The notes below the pieces were generated by a model. It was not told the origin of the DNA. It saw only the letters and a program-made list of their open reading frames with translations, and made no database searches. Below are positions 17,547 through 27,653 of a stretch of 64,000 bases of DNA, piece by piece (position 1 is the first letter of the stretch; each line of letters begins with the position of its first letter). Location of the stretch: assembly GCF_022398315.1 (NCBI RefSeq), contig NZ_JAKEVF010000002.1, positions 186,477 through 250,476 on the forward strand. The letters are read 5' to 3'. The position numbers and the translations under genes were made by a program. This DNA comes from Shewanella sp. Isolate11. GTDB lineage: Bacteria; Pseudomonadota; Gammaproteobacteria; Enterobacterales; Shewanellaceae.

Positions 17547-19574
17547 TCAAGTGTTTTTGCTTTGCCAATCGCTGGTCACAATGGCTAAACGGATTTGGGT
17601 TAGACGCTTGTTGAAGTGACGTAATAAGGCTTTTTTACGACGCTGATCTACAGGCTTATATTTCAGCGTCATATAACAATCGATAAAATGACTTAAAGGT
17701 TGGGTGAGATGGGGGTAAAGCGTGATAACCCGTTGACTATATTGAGTGGCCGATTCAGCTTCTTCGCGGCGAATGCCTTTCTTAGCCAGCATGTTGGCCA
17801 CTTGGTCAAATCCCGCGACCAAAGGGTCTTTACGGCGGCTAAATTGTAATAAGCCGACACTATAAGCAATGACAAGGGCGATAATGACCATGGTGCAGAT
17901 AATAAAAATTGCCATTTTGGTGACGCTGATATCTCCGAGTATGCGTTTTAATAGTTGTTGCTGCTTGTCGTTATCAAAGCCCAGTACCCATTTACTCCAA
18001 TAAAAATCGATACTGGCTAGGGTCAATCTAAGGTTATTTAGTAGGGGATATTGGCGTAATCGTAAACTGCTAAACGGACTGCTCATTAGATAGCTTTCTG
18101 CTGGGTTAAACACAGAGTCAAAACCCTCTTCGACACGATTAGGGGCTATCATGGCCGTGGGGTCGAAACGAACCCAGCCGCTGTCTTCAAACCAGACTTC
18201 AACCCAAGCATGGGCCATATATTGGTAAACACTCAGATATTGCGCATTATCATTCCATTCTCCTCCTTGATAGCCAGTGACTAATCGCGCTGGGATCCCG
18301 CTATAGCGAGCCATAAAGGTTAATGCACTGGCATAATGAACACAGAAGCCGGCTTTATTCTCAAACAGGAAATCATCGATTTGTTGCGGGCCAACTGGCG
18401 GCGGTGTCAGGGTATAATAATAGGGCGACTGGTTAAACCTTAACATCATGGCATTGATCCTCTGTTTGGGATCGGGATATGTCTGCTTAAACTTTAGCGC
18501 TAGTTGTGCGGTCTTGGGATTACTATCTTGAGGTAGCCTAAGATTTCGCGTTCGGGTTGCCTCATTCAAATTGAGGTCGAGTTTGGCATTGGGGTAGCTG
18601 CTAACATGATATTGGTATTCTTGATCTACTGGCGTTTGCGCATATAGACGACCGTCTGGTAGGTTACTGACATCGGGTGTTTGGCTGTAAGCTAAATCTA
18701 AACCGAATAACCAATGCTGGTGGCTGGGTTTGGCAATCACATCATAATTGATGACATCACCGCTGGGTCTTAAACGATAGTTAGCAGCTTGACGCCGTGT
18801 TTCTAGCTGTTTAATTGCTTTTGATTGGGTCCATTTACGGCCATCGTAATCTTCCATTACTAAGGCGCGCCAATACAGCTGATTATTACCCGGTGGCTTA
18901 GTTTGAAAACTCACCCGAAAGGCAAGTTCGGCCGAATTAGTTAATTTACTGATATCGCCAAACGAGACTTCATCCGAAAGTCCAGTTTCGGCGCTGTGGC
19001 TTTTGGGAACCATCCACAGTGGTGGCAGTCGCGGTAGTACAATAAACAGTAGCAGTGCCAGTGGCAGGCTTTGCAGCATCAATTTCCCGCCAAGTCTGGC
19101 TGTGCGCTTAAGGGCATCTTCATCGAGATATAAACTGACCAAAACGCAGAGGTTGATGGTGGCCACTATGATGATCTGTAAGGTAAACCATAGGCTTTGT
19201 TTTTCGATAAAGGTTATCGCAATCACAAAAAAGCCTACCATTACGACGGCGCGGACATCACGGCGATCTCGCATTTCAATGTATTTTAGGGCATAACCCA
19301 AAATAAGCAGATTAATCAGTGCATTGAGCATACCTATTTGAGTTGCGACCAGTGCCAGCGTGGTGGCCGAGGCAATTGCTAATAGGGTGACTAAATAACG
19401 GGGTGGCTTGGCGACTTTACCGCTGAAAATACCGATCCGCCATAGTAAGCAGATGCCACAGATAGCCATGCTCCATGGCGTCATCTGCTCATATAAGGGG
19501 AGTAAAATACACAGGTTAACGATAAGCAACCATAACAGGCTTTGACGACTGATGATCTCTGCGGTTTTAGCCAT
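17547..19574 (-). CDS. tgpA: TgpA-type membrane transglutaminase (DUF3488)
   Basis: 675 residues. About six hydrophobic segments in the first 200 residues (DUF3488) are followed by a periplasmic transglutaminase-like core and one further membrane segment near residue 560 with a DUF4129-like tail. The core keeps a Cys-His-Asp triad: FCVHYASALTFMARYSGIPA, then MAHAWVEVWF and VRFDPTAM. Members pair with DUF58 and MoxR genes and are proposed to act on periplasmic or peptidoglycan-linked substrates; TgpA is essential in Pseudomonas aeruginosa. It overlaps the DUF58 gene by 8 bp, so the two are coupled. Confidence 0.92.
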   Translation of the reverse strand: MAKTAEIISRQSLLWLLIVNLCILLPLYEQMTPWSMAICGICLLWRIGIFSGKVAKPPRYLVTLLAIASATTLALVATQIGMLNALINLLILGYALKYIEMRDRRDVRAVVMVGFFVIAITFIEKQSLWFTLQIIIVATINLCVLVSLYLDEDALKRTARLGGKLMLQSLPLALLLFIVLPRLPPLWMVPKSHSAETGLSDEVSFGDISKLTNSAELAFRVSFQTKPPGNNQLYWRALVMEDYDGRKWTQSKAIKQLETRRQAANYRLRPSGDVINYDVIAKPSHQHWLFGLDLAYSQTPDVSNLPDGRLYAQTPVDQEYQYHVSSYPNAKLDLNLNEATRTRNLRLPQDSNPKTAQLALKFKQTYPDPKQRINAMMLRFNQSPYYYTLTPPPVGPQQIDDFLFENKAGFCVHYASALTFMARYSGIPARLVTGYQGGEWNDNAQYLSVYQYMAHAWVEVWFEDSGWVRFDPTAMIAPNRVEEGFDSVFNPAESYLMSSPFSSLRLRQYPLLNNLRLTLASIDFYWSKWVLGFDNDKQQQLLKRILGDISVTKMAIFIICTMVIIALVIAYSVGLLQFSRRKDPLVAGFDQVANMLAKKGIRREEAESATQYSQRVITLYPHLTQPLSHFIDCYMTLKYKPVDQRRKKALLRHFNKRLTQIRLAIVTSDWQSKNT

Positions 19575-20559
19575 GGGCTTGCATCCGGTTAAGGTTTGGG
19601 TAGGTAGCGATGGCCTTTAAACAATCGACTCTATGTTGTTGTCCATGGTTGGGGGCAAGGGTCTGATTAGGTAGGATTAAACCAAATATCTGTCCCGATT
19701 GATCTAGTTGATTGACTGCCCAAGTCAGTTGGCTAAGCTGCTTTTCAATCTCTAGGTTGTTTGGATCCAGCACTAACCATTGTGGCTCACTCGCCGGTTG
19801 GCTAAAGGCTTTGGTTAGCATGCCTCGCCCTTGAGCTAATTGTTTCCATGCCACCTGGTTAAGAGATTCACCTTGGATATAGGGTTTAAGGTGTTGAAAC
19901 TCTTCGACACCCACAATGGCTCGCCCACGATCTGTTGAAGACGGATCATCTTGGTTAAGTTGCTGTGTTAGGACAGGCTCCGAAGCAATCGGTTTGGCAA
20001 ACACAATTTGCGGATTGGCTAAATCTACATTAGACCAGGCGCGACATAGTCCTAGCGGATAACGAGATTCAACTTTAAGGCGTCCCGGTGTTACCCAGCC
20101 TCTTTGCTCATTTTTAAAAGATAATAAGGTTAACAGTTTCTGCCTATCAACATGGGCAATGGTTTGCGGTAAATTTTGCGGATAACCCAAAGTGACTTGG
20201 TATTGATGTTGGGTGGCGCTGAGCTCCACTGGGAAAATAACGCTTTCACCCGCGTAGACATATGGCCCTGTTTTGGCCTCTAGGCTCATCCCAGCTAAAT
20301 TACGGTAGCTGTAGATAATACAAGTATTGAATACGCTCAATAGTAATAAACTTAACCCGATCACCAGATTGTTTTGGTAGTTGGTGCCAAAGAGAAACAG
20401 TAACACTACAATAAACAACCAAAATAGCCCAAATCCTGTAGGGAGAATGAAGATGCTCTTATGGGCTAAGGTGATCGATGAACTCGCCGGCAGTCGCCTA
20501 GATAACCAGCGTTGCCAGCAAGTTTGGATGAAAGCAGTTTTCGTTAGCGCAGTTATCAT
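19567..20559 (-). CDS. DUF58 domain protein
   Basis: 330-residue protein with two membrane segments near residues 32-75 (FILPTGFGLFWLFIVVLLF and the one after it). A DUF58 domain follows, with the signature FQHLKPYIQGESLNQVAWKQ near residues 212-231. DUF58 proteins resemble vWA folds and act together with MoxR ATPases. It lies between moxR (15 bp) and tgpA (overlap) and is clearly part of that operon. Specific function is unknown. Confidence 0.92.
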   Translation of the reverse strand: MITALTKTAFIQTCWQRWLSRRLPASSSITLAHKSIFILPTGFGLFWLFIVVLLFLFGTNYQNNLVIGLSLLLLSVFNTCIIYSYRNLAGMSLEAKTGPYVYAGESVIFPVELSATQHQYQVTLGYPQNLPQTIAHVDRQKLLTLLSFKNEQRGWVTPGRLKVESRYPLGLCRAWSNVDLANPQIVFAKPIASEPVLTQQLNQDDPSSTDRGRAIVGVEEFQHLKPYIQGESLNQVAWKQLAQGRGMLTKAFSQPASEPQWLVLDPNNLEIEKQLSQLTWAVNQLDQSGQIFGLILPNQTLAPNHGQQHRVDCLKAIATYPNLNRMQAHG

Positions 20560-20574
20560 TCGCTCACTCTCAAA

Positions 20575-21486
20575 CTACAGAATAGGATTGGTCATACTGA
20601 GTAATTTTTGCGACAGGGCTTCACCTTGTTGCTGGCTGGTATTACGCAATCTATGCTCTGCGACCGACGAAAATACCGCTTGTACATCATCAGGTACCAC
20701 ATAATTTCGCCCCTGAATATAGGCCCAGGCTTTACTGGCATTGAGTAAAGCTTTGCTGGCTCGGGGCGATAAGCCATAGCCTTCGTCTAATTGGCGTGAA
20801 CCATCGACCAAGGCCAGAATATAACTCAGCAGCGCATCTGATGTTTTAACTTGCTGAGCTTCTTTTTGCATGGTCTTTAGCCCGATAGGGTCGAGACACT
20901 GAGGTAAGCTTTCGGATTGCGGTGATACATCTTCACCTTTGAGCATGGCCAGTTCGGCTTTTTTATCGGGATAACCAATGGAAATTCGCATCATAAAACG
21001 ATCCAGTTGCGATTCTGGCAGAGGAAAGGTGCCCGATTGTTCACTGGGGTTTTGCGTCGCGATAACGAAAAAAGGACTCGGTAATCTGTGGGTGATACCG
21101 TCAACGGTGATCTGATGCTCGGCCATGGCTTCAAGTAATGCGCTTTGGGTTTTTGGACTGGCACGGTTGATCTCATCAGCCAAGATCATCTGTTTAAAAA
21201 TAGGCCCTGGATGAAACACGAATTGCGATTGTTCTTTATTAAAAATGGAAACCCCGAGAATATCGGCTGGTAGCATATCACTGGTAAATTGAATTCGCTG
21301 GTGGCTCAAACCTAGACTTTGAGCTAAGCCTTGAGACAAACTTGTTTTGCCCATACCGGGTAAATCTTCAATCAGCAAATGCCCTTTAGCAAGGATGCAG
21401 GTGACGGCGAGTTTGATTTGGTGTGGTTTACCAAGGAGAACCTGTTCTAGTTGGCTTAATAGCGATGTAATGTTGGCTTGAGACAT
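20575..21486 (-). CDS. MoxR family AAA ATPase
   Basis: 303-residue AAA+ protein. Walker A is EDLPGMGKTSLSQ near residue 40 and Walker B is ILADEINRASPKTQ near residue 105. A sensor block FVIATQNPSEQSGTFPLPES and a C-terminal lid domain follow. The ATG at 21486 follows an AAGGAG site; a longer frame from 21504 lacks family similarity. MoxR ATPases act as chaperones with vWA-like partners, here presumably the adjacent DUF58 protein. First gene of the moxR-DUF58-tgpA operon. Confidence 0.94.
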   Translation of the reverse strand: MSQANITSLLSQLEQVLLGKPHQIKLAVTCILAKGHLLIEDLPGMGKTSLSQGLAQSLGLSHQRIQFTSDMLPADILGVSIFNKEQSQFVFHPGPIFKQMILADEINRASPKTQSALLEAMAEHQITVDGITHRLPSPFFVIATQNPSEQSGTFPLPESQLDRFMMRISIGYPDKKAELAMLKGEDVSPQSESLPQCLDPIGLKTMQKEAQQVKTSDALLSYILALVDGSRQLDEGYGLSPRASKALLNASKAWAYIQGRNYVVPDDVQAVFSSVAEHRLRNTSQQQGEALSQKLLSMTNPIL

Positions 21487-21576
21487 GACACTCCTTGGTC
21501 GCACTAATGGTCATTAAGGATAAATACTCAGTAGATTTATCCCTATCAGTGTAGTTATATTCTAAGCGCTTAGTCA

Positions 21577-23490
21577 TTAATATTTAAAACTAAGTTCCTT
21601 TTCAGAAAACAGCTCAGTTGGCTTATTTTGCCTGCTTTGGTAGATCACTCGATAGCTTAATACGGCTTGTACATATTCACGGGTTTCACGAAAGGGGATC
21701 GATTCGATAAAGGCAACTACATTGAGTTGACCATTACTTTTATCGAGCCATTGTTTAACCCGGCTAGGCCCTGCATTATAAGCCGCTGTGGCCAATACTC
21801 GATTGTCATCAAACTCACTGAGTAAATAGGCATAATATTGGCTGCCTAGTTGAATATTAAGCGCCTCATCGTAAAGGCTACGATGACCGCGATATTTTAA
21901 CCCCAATTTCTTAGCCGTAGCCTTTGCCGTTGTAGGCATAAGTTGCATCATACCTCGTGCTCCGACACCTGAGGTGGCATAAGGGTAAAAGGCCGACTCC
22001 CTTCTGGCGATCGCTCTAATTTCATTTATATCGACCGCCGCTTTTTGGCTGGCGTTATGGAAGATTTCTTCAGCAGGATAGGGGAAACGTAAATCCATAT
22101 CGTTCCATAGTTTGCCCTGAATACTCGCTTGAACCGCAAGATCTTGCCATTGGCGCTGCTGGGCAAGTAGTGCATATTGGGCTTGAGTTGCTTTATTGTG
22201 GCGTCCCAGTAATAACACCCATTCAGCGCGGGCATCGATGATTTTATCAATGGCTCTTAATTCAATCACTCGTGCAAGCCCTGGGTCTTGACTGAGTGTG
22301 GTGCTGAGGTTTTTATCAAATGCAGTCGCTTGATTTTGTAGCTGAACTTTTTGCCCCAAAAGATGTGACGCCATAAAACCATAGAAATTACGTTGCTTGG
22401 CCAATTCATTGAGGAGTTTGGGTTTATCAATTTCCGTGAGTTGACTTTGAGTTAACCAAAATTGCCACCGTGATTTGGCGCGGGTGTCGGCACTAAGGAG
22501 TGGTAACCATTGCTCAATGGCTTGTTGATCATTTTCTCTGATCGCCCAACGTAAACGCATCATGGTTAAATCATCACTGTCGCTATTGGCTAGGTGTTGA
22601 TCGATAAAAGGTTTCAAACTGGTTTGTTGCTCTATTAAGGCGCGACGCATTAAATAACGCTGCAGCTGTTTAGCTTGATAATCACTAAAACGGTGGGCTT
22701 TTCTATAACTTTGAAACAGGCTAACGGCTTGCTCGATATCGCTTCTAGCCAATCGTCTTAAACCGGCATCAACCATATCAGCGTAGATAGGCGCTTTACC
22801 CATGAATTTGTTACGACTTCTCAGTGAGCGCGGGTCTTTATAAACCGAAACTAATAGCTGTGCTTGTTGTTGATAATGAGTGACTTTCTTGGCCAGAAAA
22901 CGCAGTAATGAATATTGACCGCTATTAAAAGACAATAACATACGAGACCAAATTAACGCTTGGCTACGGTGCCCGCTTTTCTCCCAAGCACTAAATAGCG
23001 GATCGCACTCTTTGGGACGAGACTGACCCGAAAGCCATAGCTTTTCCGCGCCTTTATAGGCAAGCTCGCTATTGTTATTTGCAAGCTGAGCACGATAAAA
23101 ATAACATTGCAGTGCTGTATTGTTAGGGGCAGTAGGGCTGATCGTTAAAAAGTGCTGCCAGCGTTTTTGTTTGCCTGCATTAACGAGATAACGATAGCGC
23201 GCGCTCTGATATAGTGGCATGCCTTTAAATGGCTCAATACGCTTTAAGGCTTGTTTGCCTGAGGAAGCCAGTAGTTGGTCCATATCGGCATTAAAGTCTA
23301 GATAGGGCGTTAGCGGGTAATTGTCTAACTGGGAACGAAGTTTGCTATATCGGTCGAAATTATTATCATTTAACGCTGCTCTTGCATCGAGGTACTGCTG
23401 TTGTTGCTTGGTTAACTCCGCACCTTGGCTTGAGCCGATAAACAGCAAACTAAGTGTCAATCCCATACAAACTAAAGTGTTATAAAACAT
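21577..23490 (-). CDS. slt: Soluble lytic murein transglycosylase
   Basis: 637-residue periplasmic enzyme of the Slt70 type, which cleaves the MurNAc-GlcNAc bond to give 1,6-anhydro ends. A signal peptide runs from the chosen ATG at 23490 (MFYNTLVCMGLTLSLLFIG, then SSQGA). A TTG at 23526 would add 12 residues but has no ribosome site. A long helical superhelix region comes first. The catalytic SLT domain lies near residues 475-600, with the catalytic Glu in AIARRESAFYP and then GVGARGMMQLMPTTA and LATAAYNAGPSRV. Confidence 0.93.
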   Translation of the reverse strand: MFYNTLVCMGLTLSLLFIGSSQGAELTKQQQQYLDARAALNDNNFDRYSKLRSQLDNYPLTPYLDFNADMDQLLASSGKQALKRIEPFKGMPLYQSARYRYLVNAGKQKRWQHFLTISPTAPNNTALQCYFYRAQLANNNSELAYKGAEKLWLSGQSRPKECDPLFSAWEKSGHRSQALIWSRMLLSFNSGQYSLLRFLAKKVTHYQQQAQLLVSVYKDPRSLRSRNKFMGKAPIYADMVDAGLRRLARSDIEQAVSLFQSYRKAHRFSDYQAKQLQRYLMRRALIEQQTSLKPFIDQHLANSDSDDLTMMRLRWAIRENDQQAIEQWLPLLSADTRAKSRWQFWLTQSQLTEIDKPKLLNELAKQRNFYGFMASHLLGQKVQLQNQATAFDKNLSTTLSQDPGLARVIELRAIDKIIDARAEWVLLLGRHNKATQAQYALLAQQRQWQDLAVQASIQGKLWNDMDLRFPYPAEEIFHNASQKAAVDINEIRAIARRESAFYPYATSGVGARGMMQLMPTTAKATAKKLGLKYRGHRSLYDEALNIQLGSQYYAYLLSEFDDNRVLATAAYNAGPSRVKQWLDKSNGQLNVVAFIESIPFRETREYVQAVLSYRVIYQSRQNKPTELFSEKELSFKY

Positions 23491-23547
23491 GGTATTAATC
23501 CATTTAACATTCTTAGTTACAGCCAAGGCGAAGCTTATATCACCCAG

Positions 23548-25053
23548 TTAATTCAATTTCATCTCATCGTTAGCATTGTCTAGGCTATCATTTAATGATT
23601 TATCCAGTAGATGACTATCGAGCTGCTTAGAGGTACTTACACCTAACTGCTGCATTTGATGCGCTTGACGGATCAAATTGCCTTTACCTGTAGAGAGTTT
23701 GCTCATTGCACTGTTATAGCTCTTATCTAAGGTCTCGATGGCACGGCCGACTTTTTCCATATCATCAATATAACCGCAAAGCTTGTCGTAAATTTTACCG
23801 GCTTGCTTAGCGATCTGCTGTGCATTTTGGTTTTGATATTCATAGCGCCAAATATTGTTGATGGTACGTAGCGCAACCAGTAAATTGGTTGGGCTAACCA
23901 GCATAATGTTATTTTCCAGCGCAAAATTTATTAAACTCGGTTCGTGCTCTAATGCTAGTAGAAATGCTGGCTCTAAGGGAATAAACATTAAAATATAATC
24001 TAGACTTGTGAGCCCATGGAGCTGTTGGTAGTCCTTTTGGCTCAAGCCTTTAATGTGTGTTCGGATAGAATTACAGTGCTCTTTAATCGCGCTGGCTCGG
24101 GTTAATTCGTCTTCACTGTTAAAGTAGCGCTCATAGGCCACCAATGACATTTTTGCATCGATCACCACATCTTTATTTTCCGGTAGGTGCACGATAACAT
24201 CGGGTTTAAAGCGTTGACCCTTATCATTTTTCAAATCTTGTTGAGTCTGGTACTCGTGTCCTTCTCTGAGGCCACTTTCCTGCAGTACTCTTTCAAGGAT
24301 CACTTCTCCCCAGTTACCCTGCTGTTTGTTATCGCCTTTGAGTGCTTTGGTCAGGTTGACGGCGTCTTGACTCATCTGCAAGTTGAGGGTTTTTAATGAC
24401 TCTAATTGGTGCTTAAAGGCGCTGCGTTCAGCTTGCTCAACGGTATAAGATTCCTGTACTTGTTTTCTAAATCCTTCAAGCTGCTGCTTAAATGGCGATA
24501 ACACATTGGCCAGTTGTTGTTGATTTTGTTGCTGTAAATTCTGGGTTTTAGTCTCAAAAATTTTGTTGGCCAGATTTTCAAACTGTTGATTCAATCGGGT
24601 TTCGGCCGCATTAAGGTGTGCCAGTTTATCTTCTAATGCTTGTTGTTCAGTTTCAAACTTAACTGTTAAGGTTTGTTGCATGGCATTGGATTTAGATAAG
24701 GCTAATTGGGTTTCCATCTGCTTGCGTTGGCTCTGCTGTAGCTGCTCTTCTAACTCAGATGCACGTTGTGCCTGTGCTTGGCTCATGCCTAATAGTGAAA
24801 TTTGATGTTCTAACTTCTGTTGTAATTGTTGGTTTTCTTCTTGTTTGTCTTCAAGTTGTACTTCAAGTCGGGTTAGCAGTTGTTGGCATTCTTGCTGGGC
24901 TTGTTGATGTTCATCTAATAGTTGCTGTTTTACCTGTTGCCATTTACCGCGAGTGAGGCGTTGATTGAGTAAGGCGCCAATTAAAATTGATAATAAAGCA
25001 ACGGCGGCAAGGACGATTACTTCAGCTATGGAGAGTGGAAAATCAGTAGGCAT
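23548..25053 (-). CDS. rmuC: RmuC family DNA recombination protein
   Basis: 501 residues. One N-terminal membrane anchor (about residues 8-28) is followed by a long Gln/Glu-rich coiled coil (about 35-190). The RmuC domain has GNWGEVILERVLQESGLREG near 248-267 and DVIVHLPENKDVVIDAKMSL with a PD-(D/E)XK-like core. RmuC limits recombination at inverted repeats in E. coli; a nuclease activity is predicted from the fold. It lies 58 bp upstream of slt on the same strand. Confidence 0.94.
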   Translation of the reverse strand: MPTDFPLSIAEVIVLAAVALLSILIGALLNQRLTRGKWQQVKQQLLDEHQQAQQECQQLLTRLEVQLEDKQEENQQLQQKLEHQISLLGMSQAQAQRASELEEQLQQSQRKQMETQLALSKSNAMQQTLTVKFETEQQALEDKLAHLNAAETRLNQQFENLANKIFETKTQNLQQQNQQQLANVLSPFKQQLEGFRKQVQESYTVEQAERSAFKHQLESLKTLNLQMSQDAVNLTKALKGDNKQQGNWGEVILERVLQESGLREGHEYQTQQDLKNDKGQRFKPDVIVHLPENKDVVIDAKMSLVAYERYFNSEDELTRASAIKEHCNSIRTHIKGLSQKDYQQLHGLTSLDYILMFIPLEPAFLLALEHEPSLINFALENNIMLVSPTNLLVALRTINNIWRYEYQNQNAQQIAKQAGKIYDKLCGYIDDMEKVGRAIETLDKSYNSAMSKLSTGKGNLIRQAHQMQQLGVSTSKQLDSHLLDKSLNDSLDNANDEMKLN

Positions 25054-25255
25054 AAGACAAAAACCATAAAATTAGAATATGTTAAGACTCTCACGAGCCC
25101 GATTGAGGTTCAAGAGTGAACAAGGTAAATGCTTAACTCTTCGTCACTCTGATGTTTATCTGTGAAATTTTTTTGCTCTTGGTACTATCTAATAGTTAAC
25201 ACGTTTACTGAACAAGTTTAATTATCAAAATATTTTGATTGCAGAGGTCTCACCC

Positions 25256-26287
25256 GTGACAAAACATAACAATTGCAGACGAGTTGTGACTCCGAATTGG
25301 AATGAGAAAAGTTCTCATATCACTCCTGAACCTGTGTTTAACGACAGACGAAAAATTATTAAGGCGTTGGGCCTCGGAGCCATCGGCGCGAGTATTCCTG
25401 GGTATGTTCAAGCGGGTTTATTCGATCTATTTGGTGAGTCGAAAACTCAAATGCCATTTGTGACCAAGCCATTGAGCTTCACTAAAAATAGCGTATTTAC
25501 TGGCGATCAAATATTAACGCCCGAGCAAAAAGTCATTTCACATAATAATTTCTATGAGTTTGGTACCAGTAAAACCGACCCAATTGAGAACGCCCAAGGC
25601 TTTAAAGTGGAACCATGGACGTTGAAAGTGGAAGGTTTAGTCGATAATCCGTTAACTCTGGATTTTGATGCCTTGAGTAAGATGTTTGCTCTTGAAGAAC
25701 GGGTTTATCGGCTGCGGTGTGTAGAGGCCTGGTCCATGGTGATCCCTTGGGTCGGATTTTCTTTGGCGACATTATTAAAAAAAGCCGGAGTTAAAACCGG
25801 GGCGAGTCATGTGGCATTTGAAACCCTTTTTGATCCTGAGCAGATGCCAGGACAAAAGAGCCGCTTAATGGGCGGCGGTATTCATTATCCTTACGTCGAA
25901 GGGCTTAGGCTTGATGAGGCGATGAATCCTTTAGCTTTTATGGCCGTGGGGCTGTATGGTAAAACCTTACCGGCGCAAAATGGTGCACCTATCAGATTGG
26001 TATTGCCTTGGAAATATGGCTTTAAAAGCATTAAATCCATTGTGCGTATTCGCGTCATGGACAAACAGCCTCCAACCAGCTGGAATCAGCTGGCTCCCCA
26101 TGAATATGGTTTTTATGCCAATGTTAACCCGAAAGTGGATCACCCTAGGTGGTCTCAAGCCACCGAACGCCGCATCGGTGCGGGAGGAATATTCTCCGCT
26201 CAGCGGATCGAGACTCAGCCATTTAATGGTTATGGTGAGCAGGTGGCATATTTGTATAAAGATATGGACCTCAGTCGTTATTATTAA
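25256..26287 (+). CDS. msrP: MsrP, periplasmic methionine sulfoxide reductase, molybdenum subunit
   Basis: About 343 residues from the GTG at 25256, chosen because an AGAGGT site precedes it; a TTG at 25235 is a poorer option. A twin-arginine signal [15 protein letters not shown] sits near residues 31-45, after an unusually long N-terminal stretch of about 30 residues. The molybdopterin domain keeps the molybdenum-ligand Cys in [15 protein letters not shown]. The enzyme repairs oxidised methionines of periplasmic proteins, taking electrons from quinol through MsrQ. It is followed 80 bp later by msrQ. Confidence 0.95.
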   Translation: MTKHNNCRRVVTPNWNEKSSHITPEPVFNDRRKIIKALGLGAIGASIPGYVQAGLFDLFGESKTQMPFVTKPLSFTKNSVFTGDQILTPEQKVISHNNFYEFGTSKTDPIENAQGFKVEPWTLKVEGLVDNPLTLDFDALSKMFALEERVYRLRCVEAWSMVIPWVGFSLATLLKKAGVKTGASHVAFETLFDPEQMPGQKSRLMGGGIHYPYVEGLRLDEAMNPLAFMAVGLYGKTLPAQNGAPIRLVLPWKYGFKSIKSIVRIRVMDKQPPTSWNQLAPHEYGFYANVNPKVDHPRWSQATERRIGAGGIFSAQRIETQPFNGYGEQVAYLYKDMDLSRYY

Positions 26288-26367
26288 AATTAGTTTTATA
26301 GAATGACGGCTTAAAAGATTGGGCTGTAGGTTTTTATTAATGATGCAAGAGGTTAGTTGAAAGTATC

Positions 26368-27009
26368 GTGCCTAAAATAAATGTAAGAAAACCACTTAGT
26401 CTGCGTCCACAACATCTGCCTTATATTAAAGGGTTATTTCATCTGTTAGCGGCGATTCCCATCATTTACTTAATCAGCAGTGTGTTAAATGGCTCTGCGG
26501 GAGGGGATCCTGTTGAATATATTATTCACTATACCGGAATGGGGGCACTCAATACCCTCGTTGCTGTGTTATTAATTTCTCCACTGGCAAAGCGATATAA
26601 ACTGGGCGTGTTAATGCAAACTCGTCGTTTGGTTGGACTCTGGGTATTTGCCTATGCATCCTTGCATATCACGGCTTTTCTGACTTTAGATCTGCTATTA
26701 GAATGGCAGTTACTATTGAGCGAGATAGTTAAACGGCCTTATATATTAGTGGGTGCTTCAGCTTACTTGTTGTTAGTCCTGCTTAGCATTACTTCAATAA
26801 ATCACATTAAACGTAAAATGGGGCGGCGCTGGCAGACACTGCATAACTTTGTTTATTTAATCGCTGTGTTGGCCCCAATCCATTTTTATTGGTCGGTGAA
26901 ATCTGAAATTATTGAGCCTAGTGTTTATCTGGTTATTTTTGCAGGTTTACTATTACTGAGAGTCAAATTGCTTAAGCTGAAAAGCTTATTGGGTCTAAAT
27001 ACTCAATGA
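26368..27009 (+). CDS. msrQ: MsrQ, heme-binding membrane subunit
   Basis: 213-residue integral membrane protein with about six hydrophobic helices and the ferric-reductase-like fold. It passes electrons from the quinone pool to MsrP. Conserved heme-region histidines are seen in YASLHITAFLTLDL, TLHNFVYLIAVLAPIHFYW and EYIIHYTGMGALNT. It starts at GTG 26368, soon after an AAGAGG sequence. Forms the msrPQ unit with the upstream gene. Confidence 0.95.
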   Translation: MPKINVRKPLSLRPQHLPYIKGLFHLLAAIPIIYLISSVLNGSAGGDPVEYIIHYTGMGALNTLVAVLLISPLAKRYKLGVLMQTRRLVGLWVFAYASLHITAFLTLDLLLEWQLLLSEIVKRPYILVGASAYLLLVLLSITSINHIKRKMGRRWQTLHNFVYLIAVLAPIHFYWSVKSEIIEPSVYLVIFAGLLLLRVKLLKLKSLLGLNTQ

Positions 27010-27091
27010 ACCGTTAAATTGACGATGAATACTTTTAATAGGTTAAGATTAGGCGGAGTATTAGTTGAACCATTTAAATAATACACAGAGG

Positions 27092-27117
27092 CCTAGTGTT
27101 TACCTAGGTTTTTATTT
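27092..27117 (+). terminator. Weak terminator-like hairpin after msrQ
   Basis: CCTAG and CTAGG pair around TGTTTAC, followed by TTTTTATTTT. The stem is only 5-6 bp, so this is tentative. It lies between the convergent msrQ and the small minus-strand gene. Confidence 0.4.
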
Positions 27118-27147
27118 TCCATTAAGCTTTTATTCAGCGCTAAAAGA

Positions 27148-27468
27148 TTACTTTTGAGTGTCTTGCTTGCGCATAACCTCAACAACATCATCGAAAGAGA
27201 TACCATAAACTCTTGATAAATTAATGATCTTGGTTTTATAGGTTTGAATATTCTCTTGTTTAGCAAGATCTTCTTGTTCCTCGCTGACTAACTCATTAAT
27301 AGCTGTTTGTAGGGTCGTTAATCTTTTATAGCTGTAGTCGAGGGATTTAAGGTAGCTTTTCATCTGAGAAAGATTACGAGCCGTATCTAAGCCGCTGGTT
27401 TGTTTTTTCTCATAGCCATATTCATCGAGAGCCGTCAAGGCTTCTTGCAAACTAAGGTTTTGTTTCAT
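27148..27468 (-). CDS. Small coiled-coil protein of unknown function
   Basis: 106 residues, with no signal peptide or membrane segment. Highly charged and predicted mostly helical, it begins MKQNLSLQEALTALDEYGYE and ends with INLSRVYGISFDDVVEVMRK. The middle (about 35-80) has heptad-like spacing of Leu/Ile. I do not recognise a family. It is probably a real gene because the frame is intact, the composition is typical for the genome and no other frame competes. It lies alone between msrQ and the RraA-like gene. Confidence 0.6.
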   Translation of the reverse strand: MKQNLSLQEALTALDEYGYEKKQTSGLDTARNLSQMKSYLKSLDYSYKRLTTLQTAINELVSEEQEDLAKQENIQTYKTKIINLSRVYGISFDDVVEVMRKQDTQK

Positions 27469-27653
27469 AGTGTCTCAGAAGTTTGAATAATAAAAACGAA
27501 ATGGGCGCACCTTAAAATAGTGGCTTTCCACAGCGATTATAGATTGAAGTTTGCTAATCTAAAACTACTTATTGTTAAATTATCGTAAATTTTCATTTTA
27601 TAGAACGCTTGATATAGTAACCTAATAAATCGTTATTGCACGGAGGCTTTTAT

